DNA of 64,000 nucleotides. Source: Numida meleagris. Its lineage: Eukaryota; Chordata; Aves; Galliformes; Numididae. The first letter of the stretch is position 1. Each line of letters starts with the position of its first letter. Below the pieces are notes generated by a model. The model saw only the letters and a program-made list of their open reading frames with translations, did not search any database and had not been told where the DNA came from. Positions 13,716 through 25,810 of the stretch are shown one piece after another. A program made the position numbers and the translations under genes. The stretch is taken from positions 84,983,947 through 85,047,946 of the forward strand of contig NC_034410.1 of assembly GCF_002078875.1 (NCBI RefSeq). The letters are read 5' to 3'.

Positions 13716-15074
13716 TATCCCCTAGTCACTAAGGCGTACTGCCACATAAAAAAAAAGTGAGAATATGGCTTTTTGTAATAGTCTTTCTCATTTTGGCATT
13801 TGACATTTACAAAAGCCTATGTAGGAGTCCAGTCACCCCATTGCTACAGCTTCAGCTGGAACCTCAGCTACACAGAGAATGTGGGACTGGATTCACAATG
13901 GACCATTAAATGATTCTTTCTTCTTTCTTAACATGTTTATATCTGAAAGATCTCTGTAGCACATTTTCCTTACAGTTCAGAAAGTACCCAACAAAACTTA
14001 TGAGTAATTATGAGTAAGTGTTACTTTTTTAAAGACTAGAAGACTTTATAAATCAATTAGAATGGAATTTTGCCATGTTGCTCAGTGGCATGTTAAAACA
14101 GATAATGTGATTCCACAGTTTCTTTCAAACGTATATTTGTAACATACGTTTGCATTAATTTATCATATAATCATGGGGCACTAAGTTAGTACACTAGACT
14201 ATTCCAAACTACTAATCATTAGCACAAGTACAACTAATTAACTATCTTGGTGCTTTTATTTATAATTAAAAGTGTAGGGAAATGTGAGAGCAGTTGAAAG
14301 CACAATTTCTCAGGAAAAAAAAAAGCCATGTAGTATTAATTTTAATTTGGTTTGATGTTTATTTGTTTTCTCAGTTTGCAATAAAAGCCCTGTTATGATC
14401 ATGTGATAAGTTACTGGAGCAAAGAAGAAAGCTTTGTAGGGTTTATTTGTTTCAACAAAAATTAGGGGATTAAAATAAAAACAAACAACATGAAATATGT
14501 AAAGTTAGTATAAGTTGCAAATTAATAGCTTATTGTTTAAAATGAAATTTAATAAAGTGATGCCGTTAGCTATTTAAAAACTGGAAAAATGATAGTTAAG
14601 CATGACGGGAAAATTGGCAAGTTTTCCTACACGTGCTGGAGTGCAAATAACTAGTTATTATACTTACTTAATTTGCAATCATAATGAACTAGATGACAAT
14701 ATTTTAGAAATATGTAACTGGAAATGTCATTGTCTTTATGAAATATCTCATAGCCACAGGATTTTAAGAATGTTCTCGTGTTCACTTTTTATGCAGTTTC
14801 CTCTTGTAAACCTAAACTACCACAGCTTATTATCAGTAATCACTGATACAGTTCTGAATCCCAACAATAATTTTTGTTATTTTAATATAGTGAAGGAATT
14901 AAAAAATAAAATTTAAATTAAACTGCAAAGAAAAATGTTCCTCCCCAAAATATTTACTTTTGATTAAAAAGAATCTAAAAACAATCTATTGTCACAATGT
15001 CAAAGTAATATTAATGATAGCACAAATGCTTTATGTTTAAATATCTGCATTACAAATATACATTTGATGTGACG

Positions 15075-15088
15075 GTTACCATGACAAC
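15075..15088. promoter_or_regulatory. RFX-type X-box motif
   Basis: GTTACCATGACAAC is a near-perfect imperfect palindrome of the form bound by RFX-family factors (consensus half-sites GTTRCC and GGYAAC; one symmetric position departs from consensus). It is preceded by TGACGG. The motif is seen in the sequence; occupancy is unknown and a single 14-bp site can occur by chance. Confidence 0.4.
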
Positions 15089-15473
15089 AACTCACTTTCA
15101 GTGTATTCTACAGTATATAGTTGTGTAAAAGCTGTTGATGCATGAGACCTCACTGTGACAGTCGTACTATATGTTTTTTATATAATTGTTTTCTTTCTTT
15201 CTTAAATTGAAGGAAATTTCAAAACTATAACATTTAGATATTTTGCATTTTAGTGCAAAATTTTCTTTTAGAAGTGGTAGTGGGATCTTTAAACAGTGCT
15301 GTAGAAAGAACAATCTCATAGAGAAACAAAGAGGAAGGAGAAAACATTTTTACTTCACTATATTTTTACACTTCACATTCCCCTAGATTCTCAGTTGCCC
15401 AAGCAAATTTGTGGCTTGAAATGATTATTCATTTCTTGCTCATTACTACTTATAGTTTTATTTTTTTCCTCAG

Positions 15474-15593
15474 GCAGGAATTGTTTCTGTGGACTTTCAA
15501 ATCTGAGAATATGTATAATTCAAACATTTCCAGAAAACAGCTTTCACAAATGCAAGGACAAAACTACTGGTTATTTGCCTGACTCTACAGCAG
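15474..15593 (+). other. Splice-bounded open segment, possible exon
   Basis: A polypyrimidine tract ending TTTTTTTCCTCAG lies immediately before 15474 and the donor CAG|GTAAGA follows 15593. The 120 bp between is open in one frame only, with symmetric phase 1 on both ends, and would encode about 39 residues with four cysteines. No family is recognised. A stretch of this size is open in one of three frames often enough by chance, so this is a weak candidate, possibly a lncRNA exon or nothing. Confidence 0.15.
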
Positions 15594-15973
15594 GTAAGAT
15601 CTCTGAGAACTTTGCAAATAGGAAGATTTGTGCTCCATAGGAACAAAACAAAGTAAGATTAACAAAAAGAGGCTGCCATGGAGTCTCAGAGAAAATCTAG
15701 AAATTTCTAAGGGTCTAGCATGGAGGCAGTTGAACCATGAATTCCTTTTGCAAAATTAAACCTTTTTTTCTTAATATAAACAAAACCAAAAACTAAAAAG
15801 AATGATTTTGGTGCCAAGTGTTATTGAAAACACCTTCTGGGAAGTTGTAGCTGAGTTTTATGCCTAGTTTTCCTAGGAATCGGAGAAATTGCAAAGCCCC
15901 CAAACCTTATTTCATTGAAGCACTGAGGCTTCACCAAAAGAGACATACCTAACCTTTATTTTCTTGCTGTTAT

Positions 15974-16032
15974 TACCACTAGTGGTACTTTCTCTTCCAG
16001 CTTAAAAGCTGCTGCCAGCTCAACAGCTGGCA
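15974..16032. repeat. Two short palindromes
   Basis: TACCACTAGTGGTA (15974-15987) is a perfect 14-bp palindrome. TGCCAGCT (16013-16020) and AGCTGGCA (16025-16032) form a perfect 8-bp stem with a 4-base loop. No function is evident. Confidence 0.6.
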
Positions 16033-16918
16033 TCCAATGTCACATAATACAGAGAGGCTTTCAGAGCTTGGCAAACTCAAAACCACAGTTCTGAAGCCTG
16101 AGTCTTCACTGTGGAGGTGGGTGACAGAATTGTTCCAAGATGGAGGGTCCAAGTGACATCTACTCTACTCATGTAAAAAGTTTTCCCATGTCAGACAGAG
16201 TGCTGGGGCCAATCCAGAGTGAATACAATTTTTTTTTCTGACTGGCATACCTCTGTCTCTTTCCTGCCAAGGTTTGGTGTTTGTTTGGTTTGGGTAGGGG
16301 GGAGGAGGGTCCTGGTTTAATGGGTTTTTTTTTTCTGTTTTTGAGGGTTGCGTCATGAAGACAGAAACAGGAGGAAGGGAAACACTCATATCTGCTCTTA
16401 CCAAGATACAGCCTGGGAAAACACTCACATCAAACAGCTATGAATTAGTTTAGGCATAGACAGCCAGTCAGGTCAGATCCCCTCCAGCTCTCTTACTCTG
16501 ACAGCCTGAAGCCAGCTCTCTATAAAGGTTATGTGTTATAGTTCACCAAGTATAGTTCACCACAGATGAGAGTACCTATTGTACAGTGAGGGAGCTGTGG
16601 AACAGGGAAAGCTCTGGTAGAAGTCTGAAAAGGAAGGAAACAGCCTCAAGCTACCTTCTGGAGAAAGTGGTGGTCTCAGGTGCTGCCCCAAGGCAAAAGT
16701 GACTGTCTACTACCTCAGCTGCTTCTCTCCCAGGGGGCGCTTCATGAGGCAGGAATGAATTAACACTCAAAATGTGTGGAGATGAGAGAAAGGCAGGGAA
16801 CATAGTGTAATCCTGCAAGAAAAGTATTTCAGATCTTTTAGTTCTTACTGTTGTCGCTCTTGTAATCTCTGAAGCTGATAAACTTCCTGGAGGGCTGTGC
16901 ATAGTAAAAGACATACAA

Positions 16919-17630
16919 GGGAATAACCACATGCATCAGTACAGGTTAGGGGCTGACATGATGGAAAGGAGCTCTGTAGAGAAGTACCTGGGTGTCCTGG
17001 TGAACAACAGGTTGGCCATGAGCCACCAGTGTGCTCTTGTGGCCAAGAAGGCCAGTGGTATTCTGGGGTGCATTAAATAATGCATGGCCAGCAGGTCAAG
17101 GGAGGTGATCCTCACCTTCTCCTCTGCCCTGGTGAGGTCATGTATAGAGTAGAGTGTGCAATTCTGGGCTCCCCAGTACAAGAAAGACAGGGATCTTCTA
17201 CAGAGAGTACAATGTAGGGCCGCAAAACCAGTTAGGGGCCTGGAGCATTTCCCTTATGAGAAAAGGCTGAGAGACCTGGAACTGTTCAACTGGGAGAAAA
17301 AACAGAGAGAGGAACTTATCAACACTTATAAATATCTAAAGAGCAAGTGCTGAGAAGATGGGGCCGAGCTCCTGTCAGTGGTGCTCAGTGACAGAACAAG
17401 GGGCAATAAACACAATCTGGAACACAGGAAGTTCCATGTAAGTAGGAGAGAAAAATTCTTTACTTTGAGGGTGACAAAGCACAGGAACAGGCTGCCCAGA
17501 GAGGCAGTGGAGCTTCCTTCTCTGGCAATACTCAAAACTTGCCTAGATGTCTTCCTATGCACCCTACTGTAGAGAACGTAGATGGTTTCCAGAGGTCCTT
17601 TGCAATCCCCATGGTTCCATGATTCTGTGA
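16919..17630 (+). mobile_element. CR1 LINE, 5'-truncated, ORF2 end plus 3' UTR
   Basis: This copy keeps about 710 bp of CR1. The left part is the C-terminal end of ORF2, recognisable in translation as a degenerate EKYLGVLVNNRLAMS segment followed by QFWAPQYKKDRDLLQRVQ and RGLEHFPYEKRL; in-frame stops (for example at the TAA near 17078) and frame changes show it is dead. The right part is the 3' UTR with CAGAACAAGGGGCAATAAAC, the TGACAAAGCACAGGAACAGGCTG block and a terminus at CCATGATTCTGTGAG. Its 3' sequence (GGTTTCCAGAGGTCCTTTGCA) differs from the copy at 1296, so the two belong to different CR1 subfamilies. The 65-residue ORF at 17156-17353 is a remnant of ORF2, not a host gene. Confidence 0.96.
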
Positions 17631-20600
17631 GTTTGGTTTAAGCTCTTCAAATTTATTTATATGATTTCCTGAAATTGGGATCATTATAATTTATTTTCAC
17701 AGTTGCTTGATTCTTTTTGTGTTCAGCATAATAGTTCTCAATTTCTTCACTCATATACGTATGTGTTTATAAAAGGAAACTTCATCTCATAATCTGTTGT
17801 CGATTTGGCTCCTTGTGTATGCAGTGCTCTATCCTTTCTGCTGATAGCCACAGCAGCACATTTTTGTAGTAGAAGTAAATGATGACTTCATATGTATCTG
17901 TGTTGTGGATGGTGAGGTGAAAGGAGAATGAATCCAATAACTGACTGAGGCTTCATAGGTCTGACAGCAGAAATCATATTTACGTTCCTGATTTATGGAC
18001 TTCTGCAGTAGCCTGAACACAGCTACTTGGATGCCCATCTTTTCCATTGTGCTGCCTCACTACTTTTCAACAAAGCTGAAGTACAGCAGTGATAAAAATC
18101 ATCCATGCATGCTGGTTGAAAACAGTACAATTTTTTTTCAAGGAATAACTAATATAAACCCTTCCTATCTATGGACTTAGGGCAAAAACATCTCCACCTT
18201 TCTCGGCAGAGAAACAGTTTCAGAAATGTTTTGGTTATGCTCCACTCTCTTAAAATTAGTGGGGTTTGCCATCAAAATCATATGGGCATGATAGAGGTTG
18301 TCCTAATACATATCTACATTCGTGCTCACAATACATAAACAAGGTAAGAGATAATTACCAGTCTAGAGTCCTGCAGACTATGGGATCCCTTCTGCATGAA
18401 CACAGAGGCTCCTATGATGGCTGATGTGAAACTTATTGCCTGGAAATCTGTTTCTTCTTCCTCCTTTCTTTGTTTCATTTCCTCCAAGAATATCTATACT
18501 CAATATCAAGAATATCCATTTGCTGTCCCAGATTTAAACTTCATGAGTTATATTAAACTCCTGTTTTTCTACCAAATGCCTTTCTTTAGTGATCATTTAG
18601 GAATTTTAATGTTAAAGATTCTCCACAGTTGCAAAGTCTAAATTTGTTTTCTCGTTAATTACCACCAACAGACACAATCAGTAGGACTAACCTTTTGACA
18701 GCATGGGATTTATGACCCTTGGCCAAAAAGCTGTGAAAAGAAAGATGTATAGATTTGTATCATAAAAATCAGAAGAGATTTACATCCAGAGATGCTACTG
18801 GTAGTACCCCAGAAGCACTATTTTAAATCTCTTGTAGTGAAAGAGTTTGAACCTTCTACATGAAACTCAAGGCTGAGCTTCCTCATAACTGTGGGGATAG
18901 GTTGCCAGGTGACACCTGCATTCTCACCACTATATTTTTGCAGTGAACTCTCACTTTGACCAACCACAAAAGGGCTACTGGTAGGCATTGTTAGTGCTGT
19001 GGGATTGATAGGCTTATTTATGTTTTTGATTCTCTTTGTTTAAACCATTTCAAGGATAATTCATTCATTTATCTGTCTGATTGGCTACAGATGTAATTTG
19101 CAATGGCCTGCTTAGCACAGTCAGAGGCCTCAAAGAGAAACTACACAACTTGTGGACAAGCTTACAGTTAAAAGAAAAATCTGAAGCTTCTTCATAGAAA
19201 TTATTTTAACTTTCAATGTTCTAGGTTTTTTGATTGAATAATCTTTGATAACTATGTTACTTGTCTCTACTACTAGAACTATTTGTAAAAATTGACAGCT
19301 GTGAACAAAAATTTGCTACAACGAGCAATTCAACAGAGAAATCATTTCAGTTTGAGTAAGCCACATATCTTTTCCCATTTTTCTTAAAGCAGAGAATTGC
19401 TGGCAATGAAATATACAAGGAAAATGGTATCCAGTACACCTACAGCTGAGTCCTTTGGCTTGAAAAAATGACAGGGAGTAAGAAAAAGGTGTACCAATTT
19501 CTAGGAAGACCATTACATGTAGGCATGCTACAGAATAGGTCAACTTAGGTGATCATATGAATAAATCAAATCACTGCTGGAACTTGTGTGTTTGCTGCTG
19601 TTGAATCTGACAGTGACTGTGCTGGGACATGGATAAAAGCTGTGATGGTTTTTTGATTGAGGAGTTTGCTTTTTCATAACCTTACAGCAAAGAATTGTAG
19701 TTAAAAACTGAAGCACACTTTTCACGTGAAGTTTTGCAGCCACAGCTATGTGAATGATTGATTTAGCAGCATACGTATGTAACGTTAACTCCGTGTATGG
19801 AAGCAATTGCTTTATCCAACGTAAACTACAGCAGGTTACTGAAAAAATCCTTAAAAGTGTCAAGTTGGGCAAGTTCCCAAGGAAACATAAAATACTTAAT
19901 AGACTTAAAAGACTTCCAGTCTATTATTCCACTAAGTTATTTTACTACTATTTCAACCATAAAAAAAACACAGAGTGGGTAAAATACTTCCATGGTTTAT
20001 CTCAAATGACTATATTTTGAAGTGCTTTCTTTACATATACAGAACCCTACTCCCTTGACAAACCATAATGCTGTTCCTTTCTCATGGTCAAGTGCTCTGG
20101 GAAGAGTTGCTACGGTCAGCAGTAGAAGCATGTATCTGGATCAGGTGGCATCCAGTTCAAAAAAATACTGAAATTGTTCTCGAGTACAGTGAAGATACAT
20201 CCAGTAAGACTACTCATTTTAGAGGGTAGATATGCCCCTCTTATTCAAGTGTCAGTCATATAGGTATCACTCCCTCATCCCCTCTCCTGTCATTTTAGAA
20301 ATAATTTTAATTTTGTAACTAAGCCTTAACAAAGACAGGACCAGTACTTCTGAGTGGTTTATTCTCAGTACAGCCTGCTCATGTCTTCAAATATGACTAA
20401 GGATCCTGTGAAGTCATATCTTATCTCTTACTTCTCCTTCCCACCAAGATCTACATCCCTAGATGCTTAGAAATCAGTTGCCTTTTACTTTAAGCAAGCA
20501 AATACAAATTACCAGCCAGGAAGAAAATAAGAGACTTGACTTCCAAACATCCATATTAACCACTAGATCGCATACTGTCTCTCAGCTGTCAAGAGACTAA

Positions 20601-23600
20601 ATTCATTTTAAACATTTTATTTCTGATCCTTGTGTGTAGTTTAACATGCTTTTATGCAGCTGGGTCTGCATGAAAGTAAAAAGTAATTCAATTGTTGGAA
20701 TTCTGAAGTAGGGTACAGAAAGTTTACATTCTAATAGCAGTCTCAACGGTGGTACTTATGACTGCCTACAGTAGCAATACAGGATGTGTTTTTTTCCTTC
20801 TTTTAAAGGCTTGTGACATTCACATGATGCAAAACTCTCTTACAAGCTTTATAATGGAAAACCCATTACAATCTTTGATCTATGGCCTGCCACAAAAGAA
20901 AACATAGTTGTTATATATTCTGAGAACTTGGAGTACACTGTGATTGTGTCATATTTTGGCAGCCTTGAAAGTTCAAATATATAATTGTAAATTTTAGAAA
21001 ACAGATTTGCTGTTTCCCCGTGGCAGCCTATAACTTGAATGTCATTGGAAAAATGAGAGCCATTGACCAGTCAGATCACTTCTGATGCTGCAACTGTCTG
21101 AACATAAACAGTTCTACTCTGTTGATTGGCCAGAATACCTTTATTAGCTGTTGGAAGTAGTGGACATTCAGGTAAATGGCTATTGAAATAACATCAGGGG
21201 AATAAAAAGGACAAAAAAAACCTCACAAAAAGCAAAAGGCAGTGCATTTTATAACCACAATTTAATTTCTTGCAATATATATTTGAAAGTTACTGAGACA
21301 ATAATTGGAGAAACCAAAAGGGTGTGCAGGAGTCACTTAGAAGGGTTCCACAAAGTTCAAACTATTTCTCAGATGAGATCTTAATGAATTTTGCCTTCAA
21401 ATTTGAACTCATAAGATTTGAAGAGATGTGCTAAGTTATTCCTATAAAACAGAAGCCATATTGCACAAAGAAAATTAAATGGGAAATTAAATCAAACCTT
21501 AAGTCAGAAGCATCGCTGTAATGAGTTCATATTTTTTTTCCTTTATTTCCTCCTGTTTCAGTTCCTTCTGGTAGGAAGCAAATAAAAAACATGTTCTAGT
21601 GAACTTCTGTGTTTTTAGAGACAAGGATATTCAGTTAGCTGAACATTTCAGTATATTTATCCCATAGATGTATTGCATTATTACTCTTCTGTATTAGTCC
21701 AAAAGCACTTCCATAAGCCTTCAGTATACAGAACATTATGACCTCTGCACCTGGTCAGTAAAAAGGCCATGGACCAGTTGACCTCAAAAATAAATTACTT
21801 TACCTCATTGTTGCATATGCATCAATAATCAAATTCATTACAAATCAGAAATAAATACATGACATCTCCTCACAGTGACATTCACATATGTGGTTCTTCC
21901 CAACAGAAGTCATTTATTTTACTCACAGTATTTGCAGAACTGAGTATGGCTCAACAAGAATTAGAAAAGCTTGTAAATTCTGGTCTAGCTTTTATAATGG
22001 GAGCAATTTTTACTATAAACCTAAGTTCAAGTGTCTTCTGAAGGTAAGCCAGTCTTTCATTTTTTAAGCTTTAGTAGAATAAATTAAATAATACAACAAA
22101 GTCTAATACAGGAAGGAGACTTATTAAAGCAAAATGGAACTTCATGTGTTTCTGACTGTTTGAGCCTGAGGCTTCTCCCAGGTGCTAGTAATATATTGGC
22201 AGCCAAAGTAAGGCAAAAGTTCAAGGAAACACTTCTGTGCTTTTAAGAATCTGACAAGCAAAACTTCCAGTTACTGTTTTGAATAAATGATTCATAGCTG
22301 TCTTTCTTAGGAACAGTTATCTGTCAAGGATATTTTGCTGAGAGTCCACCTCTTGAAAAATCTGTTAATTAACTGCTGTACCCAGGTAGTAAACTGTTAG
22401 TGAAATATAGCTATTTACAGCACAGAGCTTTTTTGCATGATCCTAATCACAAAGCAAAAGTAGTCATTCAGCCTTGGGAAAAACTTAACTTCTGCATTCA
22501 ATATTCACTTTTTTTTCCTTTAACTTTTACTTCTGTGATTTCTACCATGGTGTAGTCCAGCAAAAATTCTAACTGAGCTGGTGCCCTCAGCTTTCATGAG
22601 TTTCAAAACTCATGACACACACAACTTTAGCTATGAGACTTCTTAATATACTGTCTTCAGAATTGTCTTGCTTTCTATTTGAGGTGAAAAAAAATTTTTT
22701 TTCCATTGAACAAAAAACTCCACCTACGCAAAATGTCTAATTTCAAATTATAGTTATTCTTTTTAGTAAAACTTAGTAACCTACTGAAAGCTCATAATTA
22801 ACTGTTTATATGTTTAAAGTAATATGCAGAGGTCTTAATTTAACTGAGATTATAGAAAGTTTTATTATATAAAGATAAGACTATTTTTATGCATAATGCT
22901 TTGCTTAGTCTAGTATGCTATTGCAGACATAAAAAAAAAGTATCTGAAATAATGAACCCTTGGAAATACATTTAGTTTCCTGATATATTGTAGCCTGTAG
23001 CCTTTATTTTCAAAATTAAAATGTTTGAATATTAAACATGCCTGATTTGCAGGTAGATTTTCATTAGAACAGTTAGCTTATTAAAAGAGTAACTAAAAAA
23101 AAAAATCAAAACACCTGTGAAATTTGTTTCTCATCCAGAGATAAATGCGTGATCTAAATATTGACTATCTAATTAAGAGGCTCACAGTTCTCAAGAACAT
23201 TTTTGCACTTTGATCACATTTCAAAATGGAGAAAGAGACAATAAGCCTATTCACTGTGTTGAACTGCCTTGTGTGGATGAAAAAGATGGATGTCTTACAA
23301 TAAGAGACCGAACCCTGCTACTGGAAACAGACAACATTTCTATTGTATATTTTCAAGAAAAGATTGATACGGTTATCAATTTTTAGTCATTTCTCTTATT
23401 AAGCTACTAGAATATATACTTCTGCTTTCTTCTTGCTATCTGTGCGTGAAGAGATTGGCCAATCAAAATCTTTGAAGTGTTGCCTCTGTTATGCATTTAG
23501 AACCTCAGGATTAATATTCGTGGATATGCTAAACTTTAACTTTGCACTGACATATACACCCAGGCCACAACACTTGCAATATCTGTATTCCACCATTCTC

Positions 23601-24995
23601 AATATTTGGCAAATACAGTAATTCTTTATTCCCTTGAATTTTTTAGATTATAGAGGTGGAAAATTGATCCTGTTCAGTGATATGAATTTATTGGAGATTT
23701 TAGATTTATGTTTTTACTTGCTTTTTAGATGAGGGCACTGATTTTCATTACATCAGCATATCATGACCTATTTGAAGTATAACATCTTTGGCACTGTACA
23801 GGTATCTGGGAAATGATTTCTTAAATGCTAGTATAACTAAACTCCATTATGTTAACATTTCTTTTTTATGGGATGGGAGAATTAACGGTACAAATGTAGA
23901 AGAGAGAAGGGCAGTGTATAAAGGATAACAGATTAGAAAGGAAGAGAATATGAAGTGGAAAAGTACAAGACAATATTTCACATTCTAGTTAAATGCAGAT
24001 GAAAATTGAAGTATGGTGATCTGATTTGTAACAGACTGTCTTTTTTAATTCTAAAAGCAAATGTTAGCAGATTCAGTTATTGAGAAATGAAATACAATAA
24101 TATATAAAATGGAGAGTAATATCAACTTGGTCTTTCACATTTGTGTATTAGTAGATTAATGTGCTATTTATGTGTGCTTCTTCAACCCAGCCAATGACAT
24201 TTTTCTAGAAGAAATTTTTAAAAATATAGACTATATCCCACAAGAGCTGGATTACACTATGATAAGGTTCATGGGAAATATTGCTAAGTATTACCATATT
24301 CAAAACTGGGCACTGCTTTTGAGATTTCACAAAAGCAATCAACTAAATGAAGAAAAGATATTCCTTTCAAATAATAGATCTATCCATAGACAAAATAAAT
24401 GATTCAACCAAAACATATTTCTGAATTCTTGGATTTATTCCCACTTCAACTGGCAATTATTTAGTTCTTTCTTACTACGGATAAGTTCCTCAGTTGGGAT
24501 AAAGTACTGAAACTCATTTTCAGATGTACAAAGGTGGATACTGACTTTTATCTGCCCCACCAAGTTAGAAAACTTTTTAGCAATTTACAAATTACTGTTT
24601 CTACTCAAGGCTTAGTTCTTATTTATGTATGGTTGATGAGCACCACACCAGCGGTGTGAAGAAGTGTTATATATTAAATTCATATAGTTGCTTTAAAATG
24701 CTGGTAGTCTGATAAAAGTTAATGTTTTAATAAGTATTACTGTATTTGCAATGTTACTCATTTGTTTTCTTTCCAGAAAATAAAAGGTGGATTTTATGTT
24801 ATTTTATTTTGTAATTAGATATGTCACCTTCTAACCACAGAGACCTGGACTGAGCTAGATTGTTAACTGTGGGTACAAGTTTCTTTCCCTTATTTTCTGC
24901 TGAATTTGTTGAAGGAGAGAGTTTGCCTGAATAACAACAGACACAATAAACTACATTCTTACCAGTATGAGGAATGAGAATAAAATAATATTTTT
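17631..24995. other. Long unique AT-rich stretch, no gene recognised
   Basis: No transposon family, RNA gene or convincing exon was recognised over 7.3 kb. A motif-rich part around 20940-21150 (CATTGACCAGTCAGATCAC, TTGATTGGCCAG) might be a conserved element but is less striking than the blocks annotated elsewhere. ORFs are short and overlap on both strands. Confidence 0.5.
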
Positions 24996-25223
24996 TTAAA
25001 TGGTTCTAGTATTCAAAACTCCTTCATTGCATGGTTCCAGAAATGATTGGCTGAGCCGACATTCTACCTTCACTTCGAACCGAATCCAATTCTGCGGGCA
25101 GGGAATCACTTCCATTCCAGACGAATTCTGGAAGTAGCCATCTCTGTGTGTATAGCAGCTGAATTCCATGCTTAACAAATTCTCATACCTTATCCTTGTG
25201 ATCCAGGACTTGATTCGGTTCAT
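24996..25223 (-). other. CpG-retaining segment with 76-codon ORF, unidentified
   Basis: On the minus strand an ORF starts ATGAACCGAATC at 25223 and stops just before an A-rich run. The predicted residues include a CYTHRDGYFQNSSGMEV segment and IPCPQNWIRFEVKVECRL, with four cysteines and one N-glycosylation-type NSS. I recognise no family. The segment keeps several CpGs (TTCGAACCG, GCGGGC, GACGAA, ATTCGG) in a CpG-poor neighbourhood, and holds a perfect 10-bp inverted repeat, GAACCGAATC (25077-25086) with GATTCGGTTC (25212-25221). It could be a conserved element, an unrecognised transposon piece, a gene fragment or chance. No convincing splice sites bound it. The mariner copy begins about 25 bp beyond its upstream end. 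Confidence 0.25.
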
Positions 25224-25248
25224 GCTTTATAAATACGGAAAAAAACAT

Positions 25249-25810
25249 ATGAGGACTGCTCCAAAAGTAATGACTCCTACTTTATTTTTTTGGCCCACAA
25301 CCTGAGAGGCAGATGTGGCTGGTATGGCAGTAGAGGCTGAACCTTCCTGCCAGTATTCCTTTACTTTTTGTTGCCATGTGACAGATGGCAGCAGAGGGGC
25401 AGTCTAACACAATGGTGTCTGACATGAAATTGTGGATGAAGCAAAGGGCTGCCACTGAATTCTTCCATGTGGAAAAAATGGCACCCATTGACATTCATTG
25501 ATGCTTGCTGATCATTTCTGGAGACCAAATAGTGAGTGTGAGCACAGTGAGGCAATGGGTGGTACATTTCAGCAGTGGTAACAGTGATGTGAAAAACAAG
25601 ACACATTCTGGAAGCCATGCAGATATTTTCAAGTGTGACATGCAGGCTCTTGTTCATCACTGGCAAAAATGCATGTCTAAAGCTGATGATCATGTTGGAA
25701 AAAAGTTTTGTAGTTTAGAATTTTCTCTATCAAACAGTGTTATTGTGCTCTTTATATCTGTTGTAGTTTCCCTGAAAATAAATGGGAGGCATTATTTTGG
25801 AGAGAGTTAC
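25249..25810 (+). mobile_element. Internally deleted mariner DNA transposon (Galluhop-like)
   Basis: The left terminal inverted repeat starts GAGGACTGCTCCAAAAGTAATG at 25251 and is matched in inverted form by GGGAGGCATTATTTTGGAGAG near 25785-25805; TA lies next to the left end as expected for the TA target of mariners. The roughly 560-bp length is less than half of a full mariner of about 1.3 kb. The interior joins an N-terminal transposase part directly to a C-terminal part, the arrangement of short non-autonomous copies. The close resemblance to the galliform Galluhop/Mariner1 family is from memory of that family and should be checked by alignment. Confidence 0.85.
25412..25705 (+). pseudogene. 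Mariner transposase pseudogene, internally deleted
   Basis: Translation from the ATG at 25412 gives the start of a mariner-type transposase: a first helix-turn-helix stretch (LWMKQRAATEFFHVEKMAP), an in-frame TGA at 25499, then STVRQWVVHFSSGNSDVKNK of the second helix-turn-helix, and DIFKCDMQALVHHWQKCM, which matches the C-terminal tail of the family. The whole catalytic D,D34D core is missing between the last two parts, so no active enzyme could be made even without the stop. Apart from that stop a single frame is kept throughout, so decay after the deletion has been modest. Confidence 0.8.

Larger units (their letters stand above)
13722..16918. other. Unique sequence, no gene recognised
   Basis: No transposon family was recognised. 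Notable small items are annotated separately: an RFX-type X-box, a splice-site-bounded open segment and short palindromes near 15974-16032. The 16160-16930 part is somewhat less AT-rich and carries chance ORFs on the minus strand without recognisable domains. Confidence 0.5.

Noticed and set aside
13406..13747. 113-codon minus-strand ORF
   Set aside because: It is antisense to the plus-strand solo LTR and overruns both LTR borders; no protein similarity is apparent.
17156..17572. ORFs that look like a conserved protein (QFWAPQYKKDRDLL...)
   Set aside because: Conserved because they are the CR1 ORF2 end and 3' UTR; not a host gene.
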